DNA from: Cardinalis cardinalis
Taxonomy: Eukaryota; Chordata; Aves; Passeriformes; Cardinalidae
Reading direction: 5' to 3'
Length of the DNA stretch: 64,000 bases
Assembly: GCA_014549065.1 (NCBI GenBank)
Contig: JACDOX010000016.1
Coordinates: forward strand, 4,336,187-4,400,186
In this document: piece by piece, positions 1-11,613 of the stretch
Layout of the letters: every line of letters begins with the position of its first letter
How positions within the stretch are numbered: the first letter of the stretch is position 1
The notes under the pieces: generated by a model
The model's input: the letters and a program-made list of their open reading frames with translations, nothing else
Databases searched by the model: none
Told to the model about the DNA's origin: nothing
Made by a program: the position numbers and the translations under genes

Positions 1-3000
1 CATACGTGACGTTAATTGTAAACCTGGGGAACAACGTGTACAAGTAGGTAACAGCCACTGATCTGAAAAACTGATTGTGCAAGTAGAATTCTCTTCTGTT
101 TTGCTGCCAAAAGGGAAGTCAATGTTACAAGTGCAAGCATTTAAGAGTCAGAATTCTGTTAACTTTACCACAGTATTATAGACTGACTTTCATCTGGACT
201 CTTCATTACAAATGCTTTTACTTTACAGATCTGAGTGCTGAGTCAAATCCTCCATCTCACAGGAAGAACTTTTTAAGGTAAGAATTTCAATACCTTTTTT
301 GTACTTTCAGCTGCACTTCCCATCTTTATTTGACATTTCTGGTTTTTTCATGGACAAATGTTTTGTGTACCACAGATATTATGAATGGAAACAGACCAAT
401 TTAGACCCAAAAGATTTTGGCAATTAAGTTACCATGCAAAGGAAATGACTTGTTGACTGAAGAATGCTATTAAGAATGTAGAAACTTGTTATTCTGACAT
501 CTTTGTTCATGTAAGCAAGAGCTTATACAGACCTAAATGGATGAGAGAGGTAAAAGTGTGTGTGGGGAATGTTTTATGGGTGACTCCTAACGGGTCTGTA
601 AAAAGTGACCAAATAATCATATACCTTTCTTAAACTGTTCAGTGTAATAACCAAAATTGCTGAAGAGGTCTGTACCACTACAGCAAACTGTCCATAAATT
701 ACATTTTAAAAGACATTTCTCCTGGAATTCATGTTCCTCTTTCAATGTTCCACAGTGCTGTGGAGGTCATTGTGTTGGGCTGATGGGAAAGTGTGGTGAT
801 CAATCAGCCTCTGAAGAAAGGGGTTATGCTAGAAAACCAAGCTGACTTAAAGCTTTGCTGCAAAGACAGAATTAAAAGGATACAATTTGAATTCCAGCAA
901 AATCTTGACTCTTTGAAAGCTGGGTAAATTAGATTCTTATAGGTGCAGTGTCTTGTGAATCATTAAAGAATGGAAGCTGCAGACTGTCTTGTAAGTGCTC
1001 CCTTACCATTTCAGGAACAGGCTGAAACAGAATTCCTGGAACATGTCAGGGCAGACTGGCACCTTGCTGGAATTCAGACAGGATGCACAGGGTATTTTAG
1101 TACCTGAAGGCTACCTACTTGCTTTAAAGCATATGCAATACTTCTGTCCTTGGGCTAGAGTTCTGTGTTGCCACTCCATAATTTTACCCTCTGGGCACAG
1201 CAATCTCTGAAACAAAAACAAAGCATACCTGATGAAAGCAGGATTAGTTTGTACTGTTTTTATAGGGATTTACAACCATAGAAACACATGTTCTAAGAGG
1301 AACATTTACAGGTTGTGTAAAAAAATCACACAACACAGTTCACAATAACAAGAAGGCTTTATAAGGCTTGCATACAAGTAGATTGCCAGACTATCACCAA
1401 ATAATTTTTAGGAATTTCTCTTAGATTTTTAAATTAATATATAGAGAAAAGAGCTCAGTGTCTCAATCTTAAGGACTATGTGTTGATTTGGTTTTTCACT
1501 TTAAGAAATGAAATATCAAAACTCAAAGAAACACACCATTTAATCTTTGTATTACAGGTAAATTGTTACACAGGAAGCCAGTTACTGTAAAATTAGTTAA
1601 CCACTCCTTTCTGCACCAAAATACAGTTTGCACACAAGATGATATCTGTCCTTCATGCAATCTACTGATGTATTTGCCCCCAAGGCTTATAGGAATGGCT
1701 ACAAACAGATAAGCAGTAAGTTGAGTCATTCTAACCTTACCAACTTTACCTCTCAATTGTGCAAATTCGGAGGAATTCATGCACGTGCAGCTGCTCCCTG
1801 TGAGAACAACATGTACAGGAGCACCACAGAGGATATTGTTCTTCCCTGTTCTCTGTTCCTCAGAAATGCAGCTGAAGCAGCAGCAAACCCACAAACATAC
1901 ATGCTTACTTTTTAAAATGGAGTATTATTTTTTTTTTAATTGAGCTCAAATGAAAAATTGGAGCAAAGTTAAGGTGAACAAGTAACTTTTTTTCTATCTA
2001 GTTTCTAAATAAAAAACACAGTTGTGGAAAAAATATCAATTTGGAGCTGGTCTTGCTGTTCCTGTCAGAAACTTCTGCCATCACATATGTAAACAGAAAA
2101 ACTATTGAGGTCAAGGTCCTCATTGAAGTCTAGTGTTTGCTCTAATGAATTCCCCAAATGGTTTCATACTAAATTAGGGCACCATATTTAAAACGTTATG
2201 ATTCCTTTAAAGGAAACTGTAAGACCCAAGAGATCCTGGTGAGAAGAGTACAGAGATGCTGAAAGAAGACAATTTTTAGCCATTTTTTTAGCCATAATGT
2301 ATTCTAATCTCATGGGCTCTTTGTAGCATGGCTGGCCTGTTGTGGCTACTGTTCTCTGGGGTTATGCACTTCAGACTGGATCTCGTGAAAAATTAAATAA
2401 AACATTTCATTTCCATAGCAATTATTTTCTTTCTTGTGAATGTCTCTAGGCAGCATAGAACATATTTCACTATGTGCTAACTATTCAATCTTTTTTTGCA
2501 ATGGCTGTTCAAAGTTTCCTCTGATGTCTACTTTGAGGTATTTTGTTTTCTGTGGTGATCTACTGATTGTTCTGCCAATAAGACACGTAAGTGTTGGCAC
2601 CAACAACATTAAATTTAGAGTTCCATATCTTCCCCTAGATTTATTGTAGTATATATCAGAAATCTCTCTGTCAATACTACTTTCCTTTCTTGAAATGTAT
2701 ATTCTTCAGTCAGGAATTCTTGGTCCAACACTGCATCCTATTTTTGATCTTACACTTTAAGGCTGTGCTTCAGGTAGGACTTTTCAGTTCTGTGACAAAT
2801 TGGACAGTAAGAGAACACTGAAACTACATTCTCCTTTGGCTTTGTGTAGTGTGTGACCCAAGCAATGGAACTGCCTGTGAGTGCTGATTTGATCCAAGAT
2901 AGTAAATAACCAGGTGCCCACTTGGAGGAAAGAATCAGGGAAAAGAGAAAATCAGAACATGTGTGCTGCCATTGCTCTGGTGTCTTGAAGCCTAAGCAGA

Positions 3001-6000
3001 GTGCTGGTGTCAGGGATTACTTCTGGAAAGCAAAGTAGCTCTAACCTCTGCACACATCTGAGCAGGAAATGAAGCTGATGGTTTTGCAAAATACAAAAGT
3101 TATGTCTACAAGCAGGTACGTGTTTCTGTGTCACATATGGACTAGGGCTTAAACCAATTATTTAATTATGTAATGCAAGTATTTGTTCAATGCTTGGAAG
3201 CGTNTGCTCATTTTTCTGCACACTGACTCAAAGTGAGAAGTCGTATTTGGGTACATGAGGGGGAAAAAACTGATTGCAGGTTTTTTGTTCAGAGAACCTC
3301 CCAGACTTTGTCTCTACGTTCCTCCTTCTCCTTCCCCCAAAGGCCCAGTATTACGGTTGGAGATTCAATAAAGGGTTTTTTGTTTTTCCTATAAAAATAC
3401 AGAAATTTGTTATTTTTTGAAAACCATTATAAACAGATTTGCAGATAATTTTTAAATCTGGTTTCCTATATAAGACTAAGGGAGGAATGGAACTAGCTTG
3501 AACAAAACTCATCAAAAACCAAAACAATTCATATATTTGGTAGCAGCCCCTTCTCTTAAAATGCTGCCTTTTATTCACAGCCATCCTTCAGTTCCCCCTA
3601 CCAGAAATTCCCCCTTGGAATGCACTTACTTGGAGATATCAGTAAGCCTTTGTGTCATCAAATGCATATGACTGACTGCTATGTTGGTTTTGCTTTCTTT
3701 TAAAACACAAGAGTCAGTTTAAAAAGGTCTGGTGTGAACAAAAGTCTATTACTCTTGATGGGCAGAATTCACCTGGAGATCCAGTGTGCAAAAAGGGGCA
3801 CACTAAAACTTCACCAGCCTGAGATGAAACTCAGGCAGCTTTTCTGGGAGAATGCTTGCTCCAAAATGGCCATTGTGTACAAATTTTGTTTACTGTTGTT
3901 TTGATTCCAACTGTACAGTCTGTGAAGACAAACAGGATTGCATTTAGGAAATAGTTCATTTCATCAGTCACTTCTCCTAATATAAATAAACAACCCACAA
4001 GGCTCCAGATATTGATTTATTACTTAGATTAGAAGTGCTAAGATTATGCAATCCTTTTGCTGATATCAGGAACGAGGTGAGAAGCTCTTTACTCTTTGCA
4101 AGCTTGCACTGAATCCTGGGTGAAAACCAGAGGCCTTGGCTTCAGCCTCTCCTAAAGATCCCTTTCTCTCCTTTTGACCTCTGTGTTAAGGCTGAAAATC
4201 AGCATCAGTACAGAGTGACTTCATTGTCTGGGAAGTGCTGTTACACTCATCACATCCCACAGAGATCTTCAGTGAGTGTTTCTTACTGGAAAGATACAAA
4301 GGAATTGCAACACGAGAGACAAGGAAAATCCTTTCAATCAGATTTGATTTTCAGGACACTGTGACATTTTGTTACATAAAGATAATTTTAGTTTTTGTTT
4401 AAATACTCCTCTAAAAGTTTACAAAGACATTTTACACATCTCGTAGTGAATGTCAACTTCCTGACCATAGCCTTCCTTGTCTTATCTTCCTGTTTTAAAG
4501 CCTTTAGAAGTATCACACATCCTCAGGGAATTACTTGTTGACCACAGCTTTATAAAGAGCAACTAAATCTGTTTCAGCTTTGTTTTCAAAACAGAATGTT
4601 TGGAGTCTTTCAAAGAACTGGTTTAAATGAAAATGTATCTTATGACAAACAAAAGAGCATATTCTATATCAGTAAATCCTATGAAAACCAGGCAGGTATT
4701 TGCATACCTGTAGCTCCAGGAAAGGTTTCCCATGGTGCTCCTTCTGAAGCTTCCAAAAACAACGTGTATTTGACTCTTCACCCTGTCTGTAGTAAGTATA
4801 ATTTTAGGACTCATTATTCTAATGATAACCTGACAGGTTATATTTTTCCTTAATTGTAATTAACCAAAATTTGTTTTCAATTTTGCTGAAATTACTAGCT
4901 TGACCTAGATGTTCATGCTTGTTGAGCATCCCCAAGAACACCACTGATGCCTGGGTGTCAGTCAGTGGTGCTCGGCCTGGGGACATGAGTGGACAAACCC
5001 TGCAGAGTGGGGCTCCAGCTTGTCCAGGGCCAAGAAGAGGTTGATGAGGTGGTTCCATTGCTTGGTGAGATCTCCAGCAGGGAGAGCATAAAAGGAGAGG
5101 AGAGGGAAGAGTTACACTCAGAACAAGTGCACAACCTGAAGCCCCTGGAATCCAGGTGGCAGCAAGGACATGCAGTCTGCAGGACAGAGATGGAAGCTCT
5201 GACTTGTTGGAGGTACTATGAAACTGCACCAGGAAAATGTGAGACTTGTCAGCCTAGAAAAGAGATGAGTAAGGTAGTAGCGCAAGGAATCTGGGTTAGA
5301 AATCTGTAAAACAAGGAGTGGCATGGAGAGAGGTAAGAGAGAATGGTTAACTAATGCAAAAGTCAGGGGACATCATATGGAAACACCAGACAGAAGGCAC
5401 AGAACATACAGAAGTCATTTCCACCCAGCATGAAGTTAGACTGTGGAATGACATCAAGCTGTAGATGCTGGAAATTTAGAGGACTAAGAAAGCAACTGGA
5501 TTTCTTTTCCATTGTCTATCAAGATCAGATACAGGCTACTTCTAGCTAAAGGTCTCAAAGTTGCAGAAGTCCTCATCTTTCCAGGAGATGGCCAGCCACT
5601 GTTGAGGACAGCATTGTGTTCTACCTCAGGCATTGCTCTGATCCACTCTGGTCATTCCAGTGCTTTAGCTGGCTCAGGCACAAGACATGCTTCCTTACCC
5701 ACCAGCAGGATACATCAAGGTACATCTGTACCCACTTAATTCAAAATCTAATACTGTAAGAAGTACAAAATAGCTGCAATAAATTACAAGTAGATTTTCT
5801 CGCCTATTTACTGTTCACGACAAAGATTTAGAAAAGAAGCTGTGTCAGCGTTCTAGTTGGAAAAAAATTTGTTAGCAAGTTGGTTTGCCCAACCCTTTCT
5901 AAGTATTTAGGGAAACTAGATCAAAAAAGTAGTCTGCATGAAACACATATGCCTTTGGGCATCTTGTGCAATCCAGGTTCTCTTATTAGTGATGATGTGA

Positions 6001-6620
6001 CATTAAGAAAAACAATGGAGTTTGAAACAAACTAGAACAAAGTGAGAGTATAACAGACTGCCCCAAGTGTCATATAGTCCAAAGAGAGCAAAACCCACAC
6101 AGTGATTCAGCTCAGCCTCTCTCCAAGGAAGTGATGTGCTTTTTGCTTCTCTAGGAATTATTAAATATAAGATTCACATTGCATGTGCAGTTGTTGCCAG
6201 AACCTTTTAGCCTCCTGCAAGGTGCTGTCTTTTATGGAAGCAAACCTGTTACCAAATATAGTAATGGCTATGTAATATATGCCAATTTTGTTTTCTCACA
6301 CTCTGTCCCACTCCATATGGGGCGGGGGAGGATCCTGCTGGACTTCTGTTCCACAGAGATGGAGCACCAAATGTTTCCCCTTCCCCTACACACTATTAAG
6401 AAGTAGCATTGTCAAAAACAAGTTATTTTGTGCCAGCTCTCTTCCGAAGAAGCCTCAGACTCCAAAACAGCTAAAACCATCTGGCAAACTTGCATGAATC
6501 ATGGGGATATTTGTAGCCTCTAGCTTTTTGAACCACGCTGTGAGTAATCCCAGTCGCTCTCGTCAGCACTGCTGCTGAAACCCGTTCCTTGTGTTCTGAA
6601 TAAAGACGAAAGGGGCCTCC
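1..6620. other. Upstream intergenic region, no supported gene
   Basis: About 6.6 kb of AT-rich sequence upstream of the ACSL4 CpG island. Open frames here are short, lack recognisable domains and are not flanked by convincing paired splice sites. In human the gene beyond the ACSL4 promoter is TMEM164, transcribed away from ACSL4, but no TMEM164 exon was recognised here. One weak exon-like segment (229-277) is listed separately. The segment 4930-5330 is more GC-rich and open in several frames but matches nothing I know. Confidence 0.6.
229..277 (+). other. Weak exon-like segment
   Basis: A 49-base segment bounded by an AG at 227-228 after a short T/C-rich stretch and by a good donor (AAG|GTAAGA) at 278. 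It has no long open frame. It could be a non-coding exon of an upstream-initiated transcript or chance; the pyrimidine tract is mediocre. It is listed only because the splice-site pair is complete. Confidence 0.15.
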
Positions 6621-7009
6621 GACTGGGCCTGGTGGTCTGCAGATTGTCAAGAGCCAAAACCGGGGTACAAACATCTGAGCTGTCTGTTCCAGCCTGTAAG
6701 ATCCGGACTGGCGGCCTTGCTGCTTGCAGCGGGAGCCTGCGCCCCGGGGGTCGGGGCTGGGTTCCGGCAGTGCCTTTTGCCGGGTGCCCGTGGCTCGGGG
6801 CCTGCCTCGCGGCCTGTGACAAGCCCCGCACAAGGTCCGCGCTAACCGAGCTCTGCCCGAAGCCCGGGGTCCCGTGTCACCCCGTCACGAGCCTGCGAAT
6901 CCCGGGGGTCACCTCGGGACGCGGCGGCAGCACTGCCCGTGTCCCCGGTCTCGGGTCCGCGGCCGCCTCCGCCCCTTCCCCAGCGCGTCACGGTGGCGAG
7001 GGGAGGGAG

Positions 7010-7138
7010 GGAGGATTGGGCGGCCTTGGCAGCGGCGGCGCGGGGCTCGCTCCTCCCCCGCGCCCTCAGCCATTTTAGCAGCCGGTACCGCCGCCGGTAG
7101 CGCTGTGATCTCCGGCGGCAGTGCCGGGGCTGGGCACG
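7010..7138 (+). other. ACSL4: ACSL4 non-coding exon 1 (5' UTR)
   Basis: The 3' boundary is supported by an excellent donor, GGCACG|GTGAGTGC, at 7139-7140 inside the CpG island on the same strand as ACSL4. The 5' boundary is a guess, since transcription start sites cannot be read from sequence; the segment after the C-rich/YY1-like boxes is the likeliest. No coding function is assigned: translation begins in exon 2, 21.6 kb downstream. Multiple start sites across the island are likely. Confidence 0.5.
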
Positions 7139-7162
7139 GTGAGTGCAGACTCTGCGCAGCGG

Positions 7163-7235
7163 GGATGGGATGGGATGGGATGGAGCGGGGGTGGGATGGG
7201 ATGGAAGAGAGTGGGGTGAGATGGGACGAGGCAGA
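7163..7235 (+). repeat. GGGAT-type G-rich minisatellite
   Basis: Short degenerate tandem array of GGGAT and GGGATGGA-like units (for example GGGATGGGATGGGATGG), lying 25 bases after the ACSL4 exon 1 donor. The non-template strand has more than four GGG runs at close spacing, compatible with G-quadruplex formation just downstream of the promoter. Confidence 0.6.
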
Positions 7236-10200
7236 GCTGGTTCCCCCCCTTGCTGCCATTCAGCAGCATCTGGGGAGCGGCGAGGGACAGGAGGGTCGCC
7301 CCGCTCACGAAGAGGGGCTGCGGGGCTGGCGCTGGCCCCGGCCCCGGGGCCCGCGGGGCTCCCGTCGGGGCGGAGGCGGCCGGGTCAGCCGGGGAAGGAG
7401 CGGGGTTACCCGGGGTCAGATCCGTCCTCGCGGCCGTGGCTCGGGGGGCCGGGCCGAGAGGATGCACCGGGGCTCGGCGCTCCGGTGCGGACGGGCAGGG
7501 GCAGCCTCGGCCGCTGCCCGGAGCAGGTGGCGGCGCGGAAAGGCCTCCTGGAAGTGCCGAGGGGGGGGTCGGACGGGCGGCCCTCCGTGAAGCCGGGCGG
7601 GAAGCGCCCGTGCCCGCCCCAGCACCGCCCCGGGCCGCGGCTCCTCTCCGGGTCTTTTCCGCAGCTCCGGGGCAGCGCTGGCGCATCTCGCCGCTCCCCG
7701 TCACGCCCGCAGCCCGCGGGGCCGAGCGTGGTCACTCCCGCCGGTAGCCGGACCCCCGCCCGCCCCTTCCCGGCTCCGCGCCGGGCCAGAGCTCATCCCC
7801 GGCCTCGCCCTGGGCCCTGCCCGGTGCTTCGGCCACGCTCTGGCTTCCCCCGGAGCCCCCCGGGCCCTGGAGCCCCCCGCCCGCATGCAGGGGAGGAGGC
7901 TGGGCTCGGGAGATGGGCTGATGCTGATGAGGAGAGGTGATGCACCGCTCAGCGCATGTTCTCTGCTCTACGTCACAAAAGCACCTGTTAAAGGAAAGCA
8001 AGAAACTGGCTGAATATTTTAGATTTTGCTTTTTGGTGTTCTAGAACATCCCCTTTGTGGATTTCTGAAACTTATTTGAAAAGCAAGTGCATGTGCAGTA
8101 CCTGGCTCCCCTGCCCTGCTGGACAGACCTCTCCTGATCCAGTGCTGCTGTTTGCCCAGTCCCTTAATGAAATAATTGTAGCATATACCTTTGTAACATA
8201 CAATATTTGGGAAAAAATGAAATATGAAACATTTATGTTAGGAAAAAAGGAGTGATAGTACAAAACGTCTCAGTGAGGAGGTTCAATAAATACAGATGGA
8301 GGTTACAGAGAGCTTTGGTGTTGAGGAACGTTTTATAGAAAGTAAATGGACAGTTGAAGTCTGATGATGGCAAAAGATGATTGTCAGGTTAAGGATAAAG
8401 TTGGTCCTTGTTTGCATCCTCTGTTGGTCCTCTTTGCATCTTGGATTGTTGCAGAAAATAAGAATATGATGTGTGTTGTCATTTACTATTATAGACAAAC
8501 TTGCAGTTGTAGCCTTGCCAATTTCAAGGGCAAAAATGAGCAAATAAAGCTGCAGATAGGCCTTAGAAACATACAATGTTTTTTCTATAAGTCCTGCTTT
8601 TTGAATCTTTGGAATTTGTCATCTCAGACTAACTGCAATCACTGAAGACATGGATTTTCTTTTTCTGTAAGATATGTTGAAGATTTTAATGTCTTCAGTC
8701 TTTTCACCCAATTAAAACACAGGTAGCAAAGTTCTGCAGTCACTGACAGGATGACAGGTTTAATTTTGATTTCTTCTGCTCTTTGTACATGGATACAAAG
8801 TTTGAATTTTAATACAATTCTACAGAAGCCTTAAGTATTTCCCCATAAAAGTTATTTTGGAAACTCTTTAATGCATGTTTAACATAGCTCTCAGTTCTTT
8901 GTATTTATCAGTTCCCCCTTCACTGTCCTCTTAAATTACAGAATTGTATAAACTTGTAAGAGACAATTTCCCTCCGGACCCTGTTGTGCTGGGGGGTTTC
9001 AGGAGGTGTTCATTATTTAGGTGTTTGCATTCCATGCACAGTTAGCTCATGTGTTACCTTTAATGCCCTCTGGAACATGCAGTGCCAGTGGTGGTGCTGC
9101 CCGTTGGCTGCTATTGAATAATCCAACAGCAGCAGCTATAAACTTTCAGCATAATAAATTAGCAGAGTTCAGCTGATGACACCTTCTCCTAATGCAAGGG
9201 TAATGCTTCAGCTCTTTTATAAAAACAGAGAAACTACTTCCTAACTAACTACTAAGGCAAGGCTTTGCACACAGATATATGCCAGGTGATGTTATGATAT
9301 CTATCTAGTAAAACAGCTGCAGCCTATAACACTGTTGTAAATGAAGTTAGTACTCAAATTAAATACCAAACAGTAGCCTAAGCCAAGTAAACATGCAAAA
9401 TATATTGAAGTTAATGATAAATAGTGTTAGGTAGTTAGAATGAGTGCTCTTTTATAAGAACCCTTCTGAGTAAGGCATTGCTTAAGCTAAAAAAAAAATT
9501 TGAGTTAATGATTAAGGGAGATTTCGTAGTATACTCAAAGAAGCATGTGGTTACTGTGCTTCAGGACGTTTGTTTTCACAGGAGAGAAGGAAGTTGAATG
9601 GAAGGAGGAAAACAATTTCCTGAGAAACAGAATTTATGGTTTCTTTCTGTTTGTTCATAGATTGGATTGTTATTTTGATGGTGCAACGTCTTCAGCCTTT
9701 TTTGTGGAAGGCTTATCTCAACAGTTGTCCACACTGTTTAATTTCACTGCTTTCTGGGGCAGCCGCAGAGTGACTGCTTTGGTGTTCATCGTTGTTCCAA
9801 AGTCTCCTCCTCTCCTCCCTGTAACTGGGATTACTGCCCTTCACATTTCCTTTTGGAATGGACTAGCTGTATGGAATAGAGGGCTTAAGAAAGTTTTTCT
9901 CCTCTGCTGGTAGAGCTATGTTTACAGTGGATAGGGATTATTATTGGTTTTTTGGTTGAGTGTGGGGGAGGGAAGTTAGGATTGCCTATAATCTGCTGAC
10001 ACTCCTAGAAGCTGTCTGTTTCTTCAAAATGTTGAACTCTCTAGGTAGGCACATGCAAACAAGCTCTGAGTGCAGCACTATTAATTCCTTCTGTGGCCAC
10101 TCTCTCAGAGTAACCTGTGTGGCACTGAAGGTAAGGCACACACTCAGGTGGTGGGACAGGTTTCTCCTACACCTGTGGAGCCTGACTGCACCAAGGCCTT

Positions 10201-10756
10201 TTGTCAGACTGCTCTGTGCATGGGGAGAACCTTGCCTTAGTCCTGGACATGCTGGAGCTGTGAGTTGGTTTTGCTTGTTTTATATGGACATGACCTAAAA
10301 GACACTGTTTGGAAAAAGATTTGGCCAGTGGCCAGCTTTGCCTAGGAGCTGTGGTTTCAGTTTCCTTCTCTGCAGAAAGCACCTAGTGAGATCTGCACTG
10401 GGATCAACAGAAATGGTTGGGCAGAAGGTAAATAAACCACAGCACTCTGCTGTGCCTGCCCCACTTCTTATCAGGGCTGTCAGTTCCTGCCTAGCACTGC
10501 CTATGAGGTGCACTCCTAATCAAGATACAGCTTCCATTGTGTGCCAGGTGTTCATAACATCATTTACCTGACCAAGTGTGTGAGACAGAGGTTAGGAATG
10601 AGTGGTGGGGGTGGAAATTCTTGGTGCTGTTGTTGTTGCCCTAGATAGGGAGCCTGTCTCCTGTGCAGGTTACTGTGCTGCTGCTGACCTGTGCTGCCAC
10701 AGCCCAGAGTAGCTTCTGGGTCAGGACTGACCTGGGACTGGCATCAACTTCTTTTT

Positions 10757-10858
10757 TACTGTGAGGATGGTGAGATGCTGGCACAGGTTGCCCAGGAGGG
10801 CTGTGGATGCCCCAACCCTGGCAATGTCCAAAGCCAGGCTGGATGAGGCCTTGAGCCT
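10757..10858 (+). mobile_element. CR1 LINE fragment (3' region, truncated)
   Basis: The text GCTGGCACAGGTTGCCCAGG, then GGCTGTGGATGCCCC and CCAGGCTGGATGAGGCCTTGAGC, is the familiar internal part of the avian CR1 3' region, in + orientation. It stops at about 10858, before the segment that normally leads to the 3' terminal repeats, and is followed by unrelated sequence that reads as coding. It is an old, 5'-truncated and 3'-interrupted copy. Confidence 0.75.
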
Positions 10859-10861
10859 GCA

Positions 10862-10991
10862 GAGCTTTTCTTACAAGGAGTATGTGAGTATGAGGCCTGA
10901 TGGTACAATTGTCTGGAGAGTTATTTATGATGATCCCAAATATAGCAGAAAACTCAAAGGCGCATTGAACAAATTTTTAGTAAGGAAATAA
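10862..10991 (+). pseudogene. Coding-like scrap of unknown origin
   Basis: Directly after a CR1 fragment, the + strand reads about 42 codons to a TAA at 10989-10991. The peptide includes SYKEYVSMRPDGTIVWRVIY and ends NKFLVRK. The codon choice and amino-acid mix look like the C-terminus of a real small protein rather than random intron. The frame stays open upstream only through CR1-derived sequence from an ATG at 10761, so that part is not a genuine N-terminus. A CTGCAG at about 10858 could serve as a splice acceptor, but the pyrimidine tract is poor. I do not recognise the family. Options are a retro-copied gene fragment, an old viral or mobile-element remnant, or a terminal exon. Confidence 0.3.
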
Positions 10992-11473
10992 ATAGCACAG
11001 GCAGTGTTGGGAAATGGAGGAGCAGAACAAGCAAGGAAAGATGACTGTGGGCATGGGACTGGGAGGAGTGGGAAGTGTTTTCCTTCAGCCAATATGTTGC
11101 CAGATTGTCAATTTGTATAATGGATGAATTTTAAATTTTGAGTGTATGAGTTGCTTAGGATGGATGTGAGGTTGGAGCAAATGCTGCTGCTTCAGAAAGT
11201 CACCATGCAGTTTATTTGCTTTACATTTGGAGTAACAGCTGTGTAATGTGAAGGATGTGAGGAATTGTTATCTTTTTTTTTGCTTCAGATAGAACTAAGC
11301 ACTTGGACTTGCCCCTGAAATCAAAGGGTACTTTTCACCTTAGTAAAGTGGTTTTAAGGAATCCTAGATACTGAGAAATATTTTTTAAAAAAATACATTT
11401 TTGCATGGATTTTATAGTACAGTTAATACTAAATCAAGGGCTGTTGTACATCTGGGAGTTCACCAGGCTTCAA

Positions 11474-11517
11474 GGTGAGATATCTTTATCTCCAAGGTAG
11501 AGATAAAGTGATCTACC
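11474..11517. repeat. Inverted repeat (first hairpin)
   Basis: Arms 11474-11492 and 11500-11517 pair over 16 positions, with two mismatches and one bulge, around the 7-base loop CAAGGTA. The inner nine pairs (CTTTATCTC with GAGATAAAG) are perfect. It sits immediately before a second, longer hairpin and shares the word AAAGTGATC with it, suggesting a common origin. Confidence 0.7.
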
Positions 11518-11613
11518 AATTATCACAGAATTAAGAGTCTCGGATTTAAAGTGATCCAAGGTGGAACCTTAGTTATCACTTTAAATCCGAGACTCCTAAA
11601 TCTGTTATACTTG
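11517..11613. repeat. Long near-perfect inverted repeat (second hairpin)
   Basis: Arms 11521-11555 and 11575-11609 pair at 32 of 35 positions. The inner 21 pairs (11535-11555 with 11575-11595) are perfect, and three further pairs follow outside at 11517-11519 with 11611-11613. The 19-base loop carries a small AAGGT/ACCTT stem. The size resembles a microRNA precursor, but the perfect inner stem is also what a young palindromic MITE would show. No recognised family name can be given. Confidence 0.8.

Larger units (their letters stand above)
6650..7900 (+). promoter_or_regulatory. ACSL4: CpG island / ACSL4 promoter
   Basis: An abrupt change from AT-rich DNA to strongly GC- and CpG-rich sequence, with many CG dinucleotides and runs such as GGCGGCGCGGGG. 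It ends as abruptly near 7.9 kb. A C-rich box (CTCCTCCCCCGCGCCC, about 7050-7066) is followed by GCCATTTT near 7069-7076, which contains the CCAT core of a YY1-like element, a common feature of TATA-less housekeeping promoters. No TATA box is evident. The island ends up inside intron 1 because the donor of the first exon lies at 7139. The long open frames on both strands here are composition artefacts of GC-rich DNA. Confidence 0.8.

Noticed and set aside
4819..5324. Overlapping frames of 136 (-) and 106 (+) codons near 5 kb
   Set aside because: Frames open on both strands at once, no recognisable domain and no splice-site support. Probably a GC-richer non-coding stretch.
6471..8001. Many overlapping open frames of 60-265 codons on both strands at the ACSL4 CpG island
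   Set aside because: GC-rich DNA has few stop codons. The frames are Arg/Pro/Gly/Ala low complexity on both strands, with no domain, and sit over a promoter and first intron.
9545..9913. 122-codon open frame on the + strand
   Set aside because: No domain recognised; composition rich in Phe/Leu/Trp as expected from T-rich intron sequence; lies inside ACSL4 intron 1.
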